Of a stretch of 64,000 nt of DNA, positions 50,777-60,742 are shown in pieces. The notes under the pieces were generated by a model that did no database searches, was not told the DNA's origin, and was given only the letters and a program-made list of their open reading frames with translations. Position numbers and translations under genes: made by a program. This DNA comes from Macrolepiota albuminosa. Taxonomy: Eukaryota; Basidiomycota; Agaricomycetes; Agaricales; Agaricaceae. How positions within the stretch are numbered: position 1 is the stretch's first letter; each line of letters begins with the position of its first letter. Location of the stretch: NCBI GenBank assembly GCA_027475525.1, contig JAMWFC010000131.1:310001-374000 (forward strand), in the 5' to 3' direction.

Positions 50777-50821
50777 ATAAGGTTAAAATTTTTTGTAACC
50801 ACTCCATCACTGATGGGGTTG

Positions 50822-51102
50822 TGTTAGATGTATGTCCTAGAGATTCAGTTGTACTATGTGGTCACATGTTTGGAACTTACAGAGGTGCAATTGTGACTCA
50901 ACATCCTCAGTTGCTATCTTTTACAAAGACAGTTTACTGAGGATGTGAGTGTTATAACTATTACATTTTGTATTTGTTCTCTAATTACCTGTCTACAAGT
51001 AGTTGTCGACTTGTCTTGTAGGTATGAATCAATGAGTTTCTATCTTCCACAAAGACAGTTTACTGAGGATTTGTCAACTTGTCTCATAGTTCTAGTGTAA
51101 TA
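50822..51102 (+). repeat. 3' LTR of copia
   Basis: 281 bp, matching the 5' LTR with scattered substitutions and a short insertion (CATCCTCA). It is followed by GCTAT at 51103-51107. Confidence 0.9.
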
Positions 51103-51107
51103 GCTAT

Positions 51108-53040
51108 GGGCCCTTGGATAGGTCTTAACCTATTTCTTCCACCACTTTGGGCCTATTACCCACTAAAACCCCACCTTGGGCAGCTTTGTTGTAATCTCTG
51201 ATCATGCTTACATCAATGACCCCCATGTTCTTCCATGTCTCCATAACCAATTTAATGGATAGTGAAATCTTCCCCAGTTTGCAGTTTGTTAGTTTAAAGT
51301 CAATTTCAGCTTCCTTTAGTATTGCCGCATTCTATCCGTTGGCAACTGGTGCAATGGATAAATTGTCCTTAAAAGTTTAAAATTGCATTGTGCCATCTCA
51401 AAACAAAATCTCTACAGTAAGCACACAATGGAAAGGTTGCGTTGGCCCCTCACTCACTATTTTATGCCAGTATTCTTTTAGTGTACTTTTACTCATAAAT
51501 TCGTCAACCCTCCCTACTCACCCTGTATAATAGTGTAGCTACCTGTCGCATTTTGCCTTGCTCTCTCACTTTTATTGGGTCTCACCATGAGCTTCGCTTG
51601 CCATTATAGCCACCTCGCATATATTATCATATTCTTTAATATTGGCTTGCTCTGTATATTAGCGGTGAGACCCACTCCAGAGCCACCCAGTAAGCCAAGC
51701 TCACTTTTCACTTCAGATATTTTGACCTCAGTATATTTTGAGTTGTTATCCCACTTCAGTGTCAAAATATCAAAGTAAGTATGCAAAAGGAAGGTTGCGT
51801 CGACTCCTCTGCTCACAGTGGCACTATCAAACTCTCCAACTGCAGAGGCTGCCAGACAATGGTGCCATGCCAGGGATGGCTTCAAGTTCCTTTTGTGAGA
51901 TATCCAATATGTGGAGTAGGCTGCCAGATGATGTCAATGCATAGGCCTCCAAAAAGGCTCCTTACCTCTGGAATCTGCCTTTACACTGAGCAATCCCTTG
52001 TTTGCTCTCACCGCCATGTCCAGAATAGCCCTCCTTGTTGCCAATCCTCTCCTTGTCTTTGGCAACTACCACATTGTCTTCAATGACTTTCTTTGTGCCT
52101 CAGCCCCAGCACACAGCTTCGAACTCGTTCCTTACAATGTCATGCATAAGATGGAATACCCGTCTGATGACCAGCTCAGAATGTTTGATGCGCTCATGTA
52201 CACCAGCTCAGGTGTGCGATCTCTGTGCCAATGCCCTTCAACTGACACCATGCAGCATCCAACACATTTGACGATGTCAAATGGATAAACACACTTGTCG
52301 CATTCACTGCCCACATCATCCACAAGCATCCCACATTGAAGCTTATCAGTGCATCCTCCTTTGTTCCTCAAACCTATTCCCACTACTTTAGTAGTGGGTT
52401 TATGGTCTGCAAACAACTTCCGCTGTCTTACTATTCATCACGTGCTGTCATGGGCTTTTTTGACTCAGTCCAGTTTGGCTCTGGTTCCTTTAAATTAATA
52501 TTTCCCCCCTCCTTTTTTTTCCCATCTCCTTTTTCGTTCAGGTTTCCATGCCTTCAGGCACCTGTTTTGTTTGGTTTTGTTCTAGATCACTGGAAGTCCA
52601 ATTCCCCCTTTTCCTTCCTATTCCTGTTTCATCTGTATTCTTTCAACTTTTGTGTCTGTTTGTTTTGTTTTCTCTTTCTTTGGCCATCATATTCCTCTGA
52701 CTGCAAGATTTTTGTATTCATGTTCAACCCTGCTTTCTCCTTTTGTTCTGGCCACCATGAGTGTCATACTGGATTCCTCCAGAGTTCCTGTGGTTTTTGA
52801 TCTGTTTGTTTGCCAGAGCACTGTCCCAGCCTTCATTTTTGGTTCTTTGCAGTCTTCTTCATCTACCAATGTTCTCCCTATCCTGCTTGTGACATCTGTT
52901 GGTGCCTGAACCATGAGTTAACAATTTATACACAGTTTGTAAAACCTAATTAACACACGCAACAGCAAAGAGGGCCTGGAATTTTGCATCATACTGTACA
53001 ATTATTTCAGACATCCACGGTTTAATTCTTCAGCATTTAA
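51108..53040. other. Flank right of copia, no gene recognised
   Basis: Short plus-strand frames (51781-52086, 51998-52288, 52336-52800) show no family motif. 52500-52700 is T/C-rich. It could be a degraded gene or an old repeat. Confidence 0.4.
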
Positions 53041-53046
53041 ATCTTT

Positions 53047-53292
53047 GTGATCTGGCGACTTTGCTGGCTGAAAACTCACACAATATTGCGATGCAAAGTT
53101 CGTCAGCATGTGGCTCATATGATGGCCATGATATTTTCTTCCTTGGGTTTCAACGTTGCAGACATCTTAACCGCTTTGGAAGACGTTGGGGGCGTTGTAT
53201 TTGGTTCCCTCGTTTTATCATTACTAAATGCCTGTCACATCAACCCCCAAAGCCTCGATGTCATTGTGCCTCGAGTCGAACGGTGGATTTGA
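53047..53292 (+). pseudogene. Gene fragment of a fungal-specific protein
   Basis: Read as NVADILTALEDVGGVVFGSLVLSLL with LDVIVPRVERW. This loosely resembles uncharacterised mushroom proteins with a GGVISGS-type motif followed by a DIYVP-type strand, seen in nucleotidyltransferase-like folds. The likeness is from memory and weak. No start or full domain is present. Confidence 0.3.
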
Positions 53293-53504
53293 AGAATTTG
53301 TTGATTTGCAGTTGAATAGCATGCAGGGTTGATAGTGGACAAACGTTTTGTTTATTAAGTGCAATCGCAATGAATTGTTTTTCTAAAGAACAAGAAAAAT
53401 TGATGCATTCTAACAGCTTAATCTCAATGATTATGGGCCTCGCAAAAGTAGCGGGCGATGCGGCCGCAGGGCGTGCCCTTGGAACATTATCTAACCCCCA
53501 CAAG

Positions 53505-54022
53505 GCATCTGTTTTGGCCACCAAATCATATCACGTGCACTTGGTGGCTCTTGCGTCCGCAACATGTGGGAAGTCGGCCCGACCCCGCTCAATCTCACTC
53601 CACTCGGAAAATCCCTCTTTGGGGTCGACACTCTGGTTTCTCTTCCATTCATCTCCTCTGCCTCCCTGACCCACAACAGACGATCCAACAAATGCACCGC
53701 GACCACGTCCCCGCCCTCCCGCCTACCGTCCAACTCCTCGCCTCAACGCCCATAGCGCCCATCCAAGGCTTTGTCAGCTTCTTCCCTTCCTCGTCTGATA
53801 CCCTCCCAAACGTCCGCATCTTCACGGTCCAAGGCCACCCCGAATTCACAGAGCCCATCGTCTCGCACCTCGTCCCTCTGCGCGCGCAATCTGGCATCCA
53901 TACCCCCCGACATCGCGTCCGACTACGACACGAGACGAGACTGGCCAAACGACGGTGCAAGTGTGCTGGGCAAGGCCATTTGGCGTGTTCTCGGCGTGGG
54001 GGCACAAGTTGATTGGAGCTAA
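53505..54022 (+). pseudogene. Class I glutamine amidotransferase, partial and frameshifted
   Basis: The frame reads GICFGHQIISRALGGSCVRN, with the catalytic cysteine of the GxCxGHQ nucleophile elbow at 53510-53512. Then MWEVGPTPLNLTPLGKSLFG, a 44-bp intron (53636-53679, GTTTCT...ACAACAG), IQQMHRDHVPALPP and FTVQGHPEFTEPIVSHL, which supplies the His and Glu of the triad (about 53835-53845). After SGI one extra base (near 53903) moves the rest (PPDIASDYDTRRDWPNDGA, ending AQVDWS and a TAG) to another frame. It would hydrolyse glutamine or a gamma-glutamyl substrate in the cytosol. The N-terminal third is missing: a stop lies just upstream and no earlier exon was found. Confidence 0.8.
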
Positions 54023-54790
54023 TATACCAACTCATGCTGATTATATCACAATCTTTGTAGATCAATCAATGGGACGTTTTTGTCGCACTCAACAATCCCA
54101 ACGTTGTTCTCCATCTTCCATCCTGACGAAGAACACTCATTAATCAGCGTCTTTCCCCAACCCCATCACACCTCCACGACTAATGTCCTACGTCCTATCT
54201 GATCCTTCTCCTACTCTCACAAAAACCATGGAGACATCCTACGCCTCATCCGAGCACTCACATGCGCAACCGCAATCCCAAGCTTCCATCTTTCACAATA
54301 ATACATCAGTGCAACTCATCAGGGAGATCCGACCATCGAGGTCTTGAGCTCATTGTGCACCTTGTCAGAAGTTCTTCAAAGAGCTTAGCCTTGATCGCGG
54401 TAGCCATTGCGACTATCATTTGGTGGCTTATATATACTGCAAGAGCTTTTGTTGGACTTTTTGTGTCTCGTGTTTCATACCCGCCACGTTCGCTTGTTGT
54501 ACATCGACGCTTGCTTTTTTCACTCGCTTCTCCAACTAGTTCTTCCGCTCGAGCAATTTCTTCATCTTCCATTGTCACTATGTCCCGAACTGCAAACTCT
54601 CGCACTTCAACCCAAAGCTCAAAAATTAGCCTGGTATTAAACCACCCTATAGGCCCCGTAGTCTTCCCGACAACCAAGATTTCCAACATCCACACAGAAT
54701 CATCATCATCCACGTCAAACCACGGACTTACCCTCCAGTATAGCCACGCTAACAACTTCTCAAACACACATTGGCAATCCGACTACGACC
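54023..54790 (+). other. Possible 5' exons of the membrane-protein gene
   Basis: ATG 54183 opens MSYVLSDPSPTLTKTMETSY and another frame (54262-54801) has a hydrophobic run (LALIAVAIATIIWWLIY). A Ser/Thr-rich frame runs from about 54660 directly into 54791. Splice sites joining them were not resolved. Confidence 0.35.
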
Positions 54791-55735
54791 ATGTCCATTG
54801 AGAATGGAACTCCAACCGTATCCACTGACAAAGGAACTCCAAACGTATCCAATGACAGTGGAAGTCCAAACATATTCAATGACAATGGAACTCCAAACAT
54901 ATCCAATGACAATGGAAATCCAAACATACCCAATGACAATGGAACTCCAAACATATCCAATGCCGATGAAAATCCAAACATATCCAACACTGGCAATGGA
55001 ATTACGAGCATATCCACTGACAATGGAACCACGGCCGTCGCCATCAGGTCCACTTCCGTTATGAATACCCCTTCTGATTTAACGACTACTTCCACTACTT
55101 CCACTACCTCCATTATGAATATCCCACCCAATTCAACGACTACTTCAGTTTCTTCAACAGGTTCCCAAGATCCGACCCAGTCATCAGCAACCGCCGGAAA
55201 ATCACCAGCTCCTATCATCGGCGGCGTGATAGGTAGTATAATTTTCGTGGCCTTAAGCGTCCTCACAGCAGTCATGGTAATCAAACGCCGCCGTGTGCGA
55301 AAACAAGATGGACCAGTCCCAACGGCCAACCCGCTCCTTGACGACCCTCACGTCACAAAGCTTGCAGCCTATAGTGAGCATCAAATTCTTTTTTACAATA
55401 GCTTTAACATGCTGATTCTAGACATAGGCCTCTCCGAAAAAGGGCCACGTCCATTTCACAATTACGAAGAAGTTCCTTCTGCTGATGGCAGCTCGAGCGA
55501 GATTCAGACACATAGCCTTATCCAAGATCAGAATACACTCGGATACAGTAGTCCGGGACCTACGCTCTCCCCGTCGCTGAGGGACATCGAGTCTGCCATG
55601 CATCGCCAGATGGAGATGATACAAACTATGTCGCAACGTATGGATATTATGGCGCTTGAACTTGGGGCGCAGCAGCGTGGGCACCAGGATGCGGATGGTG
55701 ATCCCCCGGATTACGAGAGTCGGGCGTCGATATAG
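54791..55735 (+). CDS. Single-pass membrane protein with Asn/Gly/Thr repeats (right, fuller copy)
   Basis: Frame of 314 residues. Residues 1-80 are about six imperfect repeats of NGTPNISNDNG type; 80-135 are Ser/Thr-rich. A membrane segment follows at about 139-163 (PIIGGVIGSIIFVALSVLTAVMV), then a basic stop-transfer KRRRVRK. The cytoplasmic part includes a Met/Gln amphipathic helix and ends PPDYESRASI. Ser/Thr-rich outside, IIGGVIG-type membrane helix and basic turn are common in Agaricomycete surface proteins of unknown role. The open frame continues upstream to about 54660, so ATG 54791 may be internal and a signal peptide may lie on an earlier exon. Confidence 0.7.
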   Translation: MSIENGTPTVSTDKGTPNVSNDSGSPNIFNDNGTPNISNDNGNPNIPNDNGTPNISNADENPNISNTGNGITSISTDNGTTAVAIRSTSVMNTPSDLTTTSTTSTTSIMNIPPNSTTTSVSSTGSQDPTQSSATAGKSPAPIIGGVIGSIIFVALSVLTAVMVIKRRRVRKQDGPVPTANPLLDDPHVTKLAAYSEHQILFYNSFNMLILDIGLSEKGPRPFHNYEEVPSADGSSSEIQTHSLIQDQNTLGYSSPGPTLSPSLRDIESAMHRQMEMIQTMSQRMDIMALELGAQQRGHQDADGDPPDYESRASI

Positions 55736-55979
55736 GGTCTTTTTTCGTTTCTTTCTTTTACCTACGTGTCATTTTTTTCATTATTGGTTGTTTTATTTTT
55801 TCTCTTCTACTTTCGTTCTTCATTTGTTTTCGATACCCACCAGCATTCTATCTCTCTTTTTTCGTGAAAAAAAAGTTTCGTAGCCAAACAAATACAAGGC
55901 ACCTCTTTGTATCTGCGCCACACAATGAAAATGACCGTACTAAGGTGATTTTCTTTTACCGGACAAGTCGGAGTAATTT
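55505..55979 (+). repeat. Right copy of the ~475-bp direct repeat
   Basis: Matches 1-476 (see there). Covers the last ~230 coding bases and the 3' flank, ending GGAGTAATTT where R1 begins. Confidence 0.85.
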
Positions 55980-56287
55980 TGAGAGGGCCGCTATGCCTGT
56001 CTCAACTCCAATGCATGTATATAATAGTATATGGTACAATTTATCTTTCACCACCTAGCCACTAATTCACTAACAGTTTGAGTCGAATGATTGGGGTGGC
56101 AAGTCCAATTTTTTTTTTAAAAAAAGCATGAATAATATTATATTATTATTATTATTAAGGTTGAGGTCATTCATTTACATCAAATGTGACATTGTGTGTC
56201 TTCAACCTTATTATTATTCATATCTTTAGCATAAATTATATATATGTTTATTTGACTTTGTCTGAAGTTATCATTCAATCCCCTGCC
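55977..56287. repeat. Repeat R1, copy 2
   Basis: Matches 13423-13745 from TTTTGAGAGGGC to TATCATTCAATC. The internal inverted repeat (TTATTAAGGTTGA facing TCAACCTTATTATTATT, about 56150-56218) is conserved. Confidence 0.7.
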
Positions 56288-57140
56288 ATGGCATGAATAT
56301 TAATGAGGTTTTTTCTGATATAGTATTGTAATGCTTTTGAGGACCATCATCCTGTAGCTTGTATGAGGCATGGGGCTACCCCTAATTCCACTAGGAAAGT
56401 AACTCCCTCCACCCACATGGACTGGCCTGCTATTGATGCTGGAAAGAGCTGCTTCAAATGGTTCATGAAAAACAATTAAGTTGGTTGCTCTCCAGCATTT
56501 GTTAACCAGAGCTCTCTTCTCAATAGAAACTTGAAAGTTTGGCTGTACAAGTACAAGATGAAATATTTGTGTGGGTCAGCCTGGTGGTTGAACTTTAGAA
56601 CAATGACTTTGTTGCCTTTGAAATAAGCATCTGGCTCATTGTTGATATTCTGTGGCTGTGTATTCTACAACACATTATAGAGTTCTGCTATGGTGTAATG
56701 GACTCTGCTGGACACATATCATACAACACAAAGTGAGAGCTCCACAACAATATATGACACATATCTTTGTGATGCCCTACTCTATCTTTGATGTCAACTC
56801 CTGCATGGCCAACAGCATGCTCAGAGGTGAATTCAATTCCTCTTGAGATTAAGCTGCTTGACTATAGTTGTGAACACAAAATCATCAAGTGACTCTGAGT
56901 CTAGTAAGGCCTGCACTTTCTGTCCATTCATACTAGCTGTTACATTTATAGGGTCAGTATTAATCTAAATGGGTTTCTAGATTTTGCAGTGTTTCTCTCC
57001 ACATTGCATTGAGTTCCTTCTGATTTTTCTTTCCACAGAGACATCACATTCAATTCCAAATTTGCCACTGCTTTCAAAGTGTTAAGGCAGCTTCTCAGTC
57101 TTGTAACCAGGTCAATGATTACATAATTTTAGCCTGGTCT
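56288..57140 (-). pseudogene. Relic of gypsy gag-protease
   Basis: On the minus strand near 57000-56840 one reads INVTASMNGQKVQALLDSESLDDFVFTTIVKQLNL, a retropepsin active-site region with Glu for Gly in DSG. The remainder is too decayed to assign. Its protease differs from the one at 59180, so at least two old gypsy copies overlap here. Confidence 0.5.
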
Positions 57141-57740
57141 CTAGCAGGCCTGCTCCACTCTGTTCAGAGAGATGAGCCTGTTAGACTTGGGTAGACAGCT
57201 GATTTCATCAAAAAGTTATTATATTGGGACATTTGGTACTGCAAGCCTCATGTATTTTTCTTTTAGTATTTATCAGTCTTTACTAAAGTTTGCTTTCAAA
57301 TATATAGAATTTTACATAAACAAAACACCACTCTCTCAACAATCTGCTTTCAGAGATCTGGTAGCTTGGAAATCTAAACATGCCTCTGGAAGGTGAGAAG
57401 ACCATTTTTTAAGGACCACTCATCAGTGCAGACTTCACTCCACCTCTCTCTCAAGCATTCAAGGCCAGAGCAGCCTTGGCTACCAGATCTTCCTGAGTGC
57501 CCTCTCAGTTACCTCAACAAATGTCTTGAAGAATGCTTACTTCTTCTTCCTGGCCAACCACACCCTCTAGAGCATAGATAGCAAAGAGCTCTGGCTTCAG
57601 AAGTACAATATTATTGTTATTACTAGCTCCTGAACTATGGTTAGCTCACCTGAAAAGTGCATCTGGCTTGCCCATGCTCTATCCAGATTTGTGATATAGC
57701 AAGAAATCAAAGTTGGCCAGGTACAAGGACCATTGAGCCT
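57141..57740 (-). pseudogene. Relic of gypsy integrase N-terminus
   Basis: On the minus strand around 57490-57330: DLVAKAALALNA, then a frame with SLKNGLLTFQRHV and SKLPDL. This is the segment before the H2C2 zinc finger in gypsy pol. Frames are heavily broken. Confidence 0.45.
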
Positions 57741-57741
57741 G

Positions 57742-58290
57742 TCAGCAGTTGAGCTTCTTGGCCGTCTGATAGTACTCTAAATTCTTGTTATCAGTCCACA
57801 CCTTGGACTTATGCCTGGCACCTTCAAGAAAATGTTGCCACTCCTCAAATGACCAAATGATAGCTAGCATCTTCTTGTCATGGATCTTATAATTGTGCTC
57901 CATGGCATTGAGACTCTTAAAGTAGAATGTCACAAGATGCCACCTACTATCCTCCTTTAACTGCTGAGAGAGGATGGCTCTAGTAGCAAAATCTGAACTA
58001 TCAACCTCAACACAGAAGGGAGAGTTGTCATCTGGGAATAGAAGAACAGACTGTGAAGTAACTGCCTGTTTGAGGGCATCAAAGGCTGCCTGTTGTGCCA
58101 CATTCTAGTGCTACAGGGTGTCTTTAGTGGTGAGATTGAAGAGGGGCTAGGCATGATGTGAGAAATCCTGAATAAACCTCTAGTAGAAGTTGGTAAAGCC
58201 CAGGAAGGCCTGAACCTCCTTGCTCTTGGGATCTGGCCACTCAGCCACACTAGCCACTTTGACTGGGTCCATCTCTGGTCATTCCATGGG
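57742..58290 (-). pseudogene. Gypsy RNase H and RT connection relic
   Basis: The minus strand reads [15 protein letters not shown] text (about 58200), then AAFDALKQAVTSQSVLLFPDDN, CVEVDSSDFATRAILSQQL, MEHNYKIHDKKMLAIIWSFEEWQHFLEGARH and VWTDNKNLEYYQTAKKL. These are the RNase H landmarks of a gypsy element. It sits downstream of the RT N-terminus with the RT core missing. Confidence 0.75.
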
Positions 58291-58296
58291 AAATGA

Positions 58297-58615
58297 TCAG
58301 TCCAAGGTATTCAACCTTAGTCTGCTCAAATTCACACTCTCAATTCTTCTGCAAGAAGGCATTGAGCTCATTATGCTCTCTGGGAGAAAGGGGATAGACC
58401 TTGCAGTTAGAGTGCTCAGCATTGGGTGTAAGCTCAATAGCATGGTCCCAATGCTTGCACTCTGGCAGGAAGTTGAACAAAGTCTTAGAGAAAACATCTT
58501 CAAAGTTCTGCAGGTGATGAGAAACTGCATCCCAAAACAACTTAGGAGCAGAGTTAGCAGCAAATGCCTGAGCTAGCTGCTGGAAAGTAGTTTGGCTAGC
58601 TCTAATCTCTGCCAC
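58297..58615 (-). pseudogene. Gypsy RT N-terminal relic with deleted catalytic core
   Basis: FEDVFSKTLFNFLPECKHWDHAIELTPNAE and YPLSPREHNELNAFLQKN are the lead-in to RT. The next recognisable residues are EYLGLIIS, which normally lie ~170 residues later, so the palm with YxDD is deleted in one step. Confidence 0.7.
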
Positions 58616-58939
58616 TGTTGGGGGAGGCTATAAAGTAGTTGCATAAATACTATCACCTGTTTCAATAGCCTCATCAAGAGATTCTGTGTCAGGAGCACAC
58701 ACAAACTCACCCTCACATCCATCTCCCATCTGGGCTTCACTCACTACACCTCAAATATCCTGATAGAGGGCCTCTATATAAGGGAATGCCAAGGAGGGAG
58801 GATCCAGTAGGTCAAGATTTGCAAATGAGAGATGTCCAACTTAGCAAGCACATATAGTGGCATGCTCATGGACTAATGCTCTATGCTCATCTCTAACTTC
58901 CTTAGCACAGGTAAAGCACCATCAAGGGCAGCAGCTCAT

Positions 58940-59240
58940 ACTCACTTTACCTTTGGCCTAGTCAATCTGAGAATTGTAGTCACACAGCCAAGAGAATCCA
59001 AGTATCATGTCCTGCTTTCCTAGGCTGGTGACTGCAAAGACAGCATGGCTCAGAATGAGTCTGTGTAATGAAGAACTAAATCTATCACAGACAGGAATGG
59101 GGTGAGAGAGAGCCCAGGTAGTTAATTGGTGCCAAGGAAGAGTCCAGTAGCACCACTGTCCAAAAGAGCTACAATGCTCCAAATCTGCTGGGTGTCAGTT
59201 GCCTCAATCTCCACATTTACATGCAGTGAGTTAGGAGAAG
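58940..59240 (-). pseudogene. Gypsy protease relic
   Basis: Near 59165-59130 the minus strand reads SIVALLDSGATGLFLGTN, an intact DSGA active-site loop. A second frame has GKQDMILGFSWL with the hydrophobic-Gly landmark. It belongs to the same relic as the RT pieces at 57742-58615. Confidence 0.65.
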
Positions 59241-59314
59241 GAGTGGAGGCAACAATATAGCAACAAGGGAGGCATTGTTCTCAAGCTGGGACATATGGGC
59301 ATTGAGCAGGAGGA

Positions 59315-59575
59315 TGTCAGGGGACTCTTCATTCCTTCATTCTCTCTCTATTCATTCTCTTATTTCTGCTGTCATTCTTTTACTTTACTGCTTCTACTCT
59401 TTCAACACTATCTATTGGTACTATTCTCAGCCCTTGAGATTTCTGCTGTCATTCTTTTACTTTACTGCTTCTACTCTTTCAACACTATCTATTGGTACTA
59501 TTCTCAGCCCTTGAGATGCTCTGGTTCTTTAGCTATTGTTATCCTGACTAGGAAAGTCAGCTACTTAGTGGTCAC
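59315..59575 (-). repeat. Repeat R2, copy 4 (fragment with 77-bp duplication)
   Basis: Starts TGTCAGGGGACTC like the other R2 ends and follows them to GATGCTCTGGTTCTTTAGCTAT. Confidence 0.65.
59362..59515. repeat. 77-bp tandem duplication (R2 fragment)
   Basis: Units start ATTTCTGCTGTC at 59362 and 59439. Other R2 copies have one unit. Confidence 0.95.
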
Positions 59576-59684
59576 ATGATCATCAACATAGACTTGCATT
59601 GGTGCATCACACAACCTCAGTTGTTCTCCATCATCTTGATGAACACTGAGGTTGTGAGTTCTTAGTTTTTCTCTTCCTTAATTC
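59576..59684. other. Short unassigned gap before element E
   Basis: About 110 bp without recognised features. Confidence 0.4.
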
Positions 59685-60442
59685 TGTCAGGTTCTGCTGA
59701 GTTGGGGCTTTTCCAGAAAGCAATGCCTTTACAAGGCAGACTTGATCTACATGTACTCAGGTGTCTGGAACTCTGGACCATGCTCTGGGGTTCAAGATGC
59801 ACAAACAAAGGATTCCCAGGGTTGGGGACTTAGTCCAGGGATCAGGAGAAGTCAAAGGGGTTATGAGGTTAAGGTTGAGTTGAGAACCAGGGGTTCTAAG
59901 ATGAGACTGGGGTTAGTAAACTTAAGTTGCAAAGTCTATACCAATCTAAAGAGCATGCATGTCAGTCAATGCATGCCAGTCAGGGTTTGCCAGTCAATGT
60001 GTGCCAGTCAATGTGTACCAGTCAATCAAAGGGCACACAAAAAATCAGTGTAATATCAAGACTAAAGTAAAACAAGGTGACTACCAACTATAAGTACTGC
60101 AGAGGCTGTTTTGGGGGTTTGGGAAGTGTTCTGGGATGTCTAAGATGGTTCCCAAGAGTGAATGAGCAGCAGTGGGCAGAGGGGGGACTGTATACCAGGG
60201 ATCACACATGCAGAGCACACAATCAATTGGCATGAAGGAGATGTTGTGATGCATGAGAGTGATTAGCATGATCTGATTGTTGATTGTGGGATGATGGCTG
60301 TGCTAGTGGGTAGTTCTGGGGTCTGTGATGCAGGGCTGTCAGGAGGCATGCATGATGGTGGGGTTGATGCATGTGATGGCAGGAGTTGTGTTGTGGGGTT
60401 GGTGAGGGGGTCCTGGGGTGGTCCCAGATGGGGGTCATGACA
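59685..60442 (-). repeat. 3' LTR of element E
   Basis: 758 bp, TGTCAGGTTCTGCTGA...GGGTCATGACA as written on the + strand. It keeps TAATATCAAGACT (about 60051-60063), the block behind self-priming in C and D. Confidence 0.85.
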
Positions 60443-60575
60443 TCACCCCCCTCTCAGCACTGAGACCCTCTGAGGCACACATTGTTGGTGGTCTGGACTG
60501 GGGGTCCAAGTGTGGGAGCTGGAGTTCTACCTACTAAAATGTGTAGCAAAAAAAAATTTACCATCAAACTCAACT

Positions 60576-60716
60576 ATGTCACGCACACCGACTCATTCCC
60601 CAATGCCTCCTCCTACTAACAAAGTCACACTCCTGATTGTGTGAGAGGCCTGGGATGCTAGATACTAGTGCTAGCTTGACCATGAGCGCATGGTGGTGCT
60701 CACTCAGCAACATGAG
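60576..60716 (+). pseudogene. Antisense accessory gene of E, exon 1 (decayed)
   Basis: ATG 60576 after the conserved ACCATCAAACTCAACT leader. It reads MSRTPTHSPMPPPTNK like C and D, then stops at TGA/TAG codons where Arg stood. The donor site has changed from GTGAGT to ATGAGT. Confidence 0.7.
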
Positions 60717-60742
60717 TGCACCCATGCTATTTTGCTTGGCAT

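Larger units (their letters stand above)
15199..51102 (+). mobile_element. Ty1/copia retrotransposon, interrupted by nested insertions
   Basis: Its LTRs (15199-15470 and 50822-51102) both begin TGTTAGA and end AATA. The element is flanked by target duplication GCTAT (15194-15198 and 51103-51107). A primer site follows the 5' LTR directly. Gag lies at 17912-18904 and integrase, RT and RNase H at 47790-50775, in the copia order with integrase before RT. About 30 kb of the span is younger material: element B with its own passengers, a pair of facing LTRs at 16303-17548 and an R2 fragment at 15666-15998. Removing these leaves roughly 5.8 kb, a normal copia size. Stops and lost catalytic residues show that it is dead. 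Confidence 0.92.

Noticed and set aside
53261..53524. Minus-strand frame opposite the amidotransferase start
   Set aside because: No motif; the plus strand holds the catalytic GxCxGHQ motif and a valid intron.
54791..55040. Regular repeats resembling a CRISPR or minisatellite array
   Set aside because: The period (about 30 bp, in frame) encodes NGTPNISNDNG-type protein repeats in an open frame. Units are imperfect and there are no spacers.
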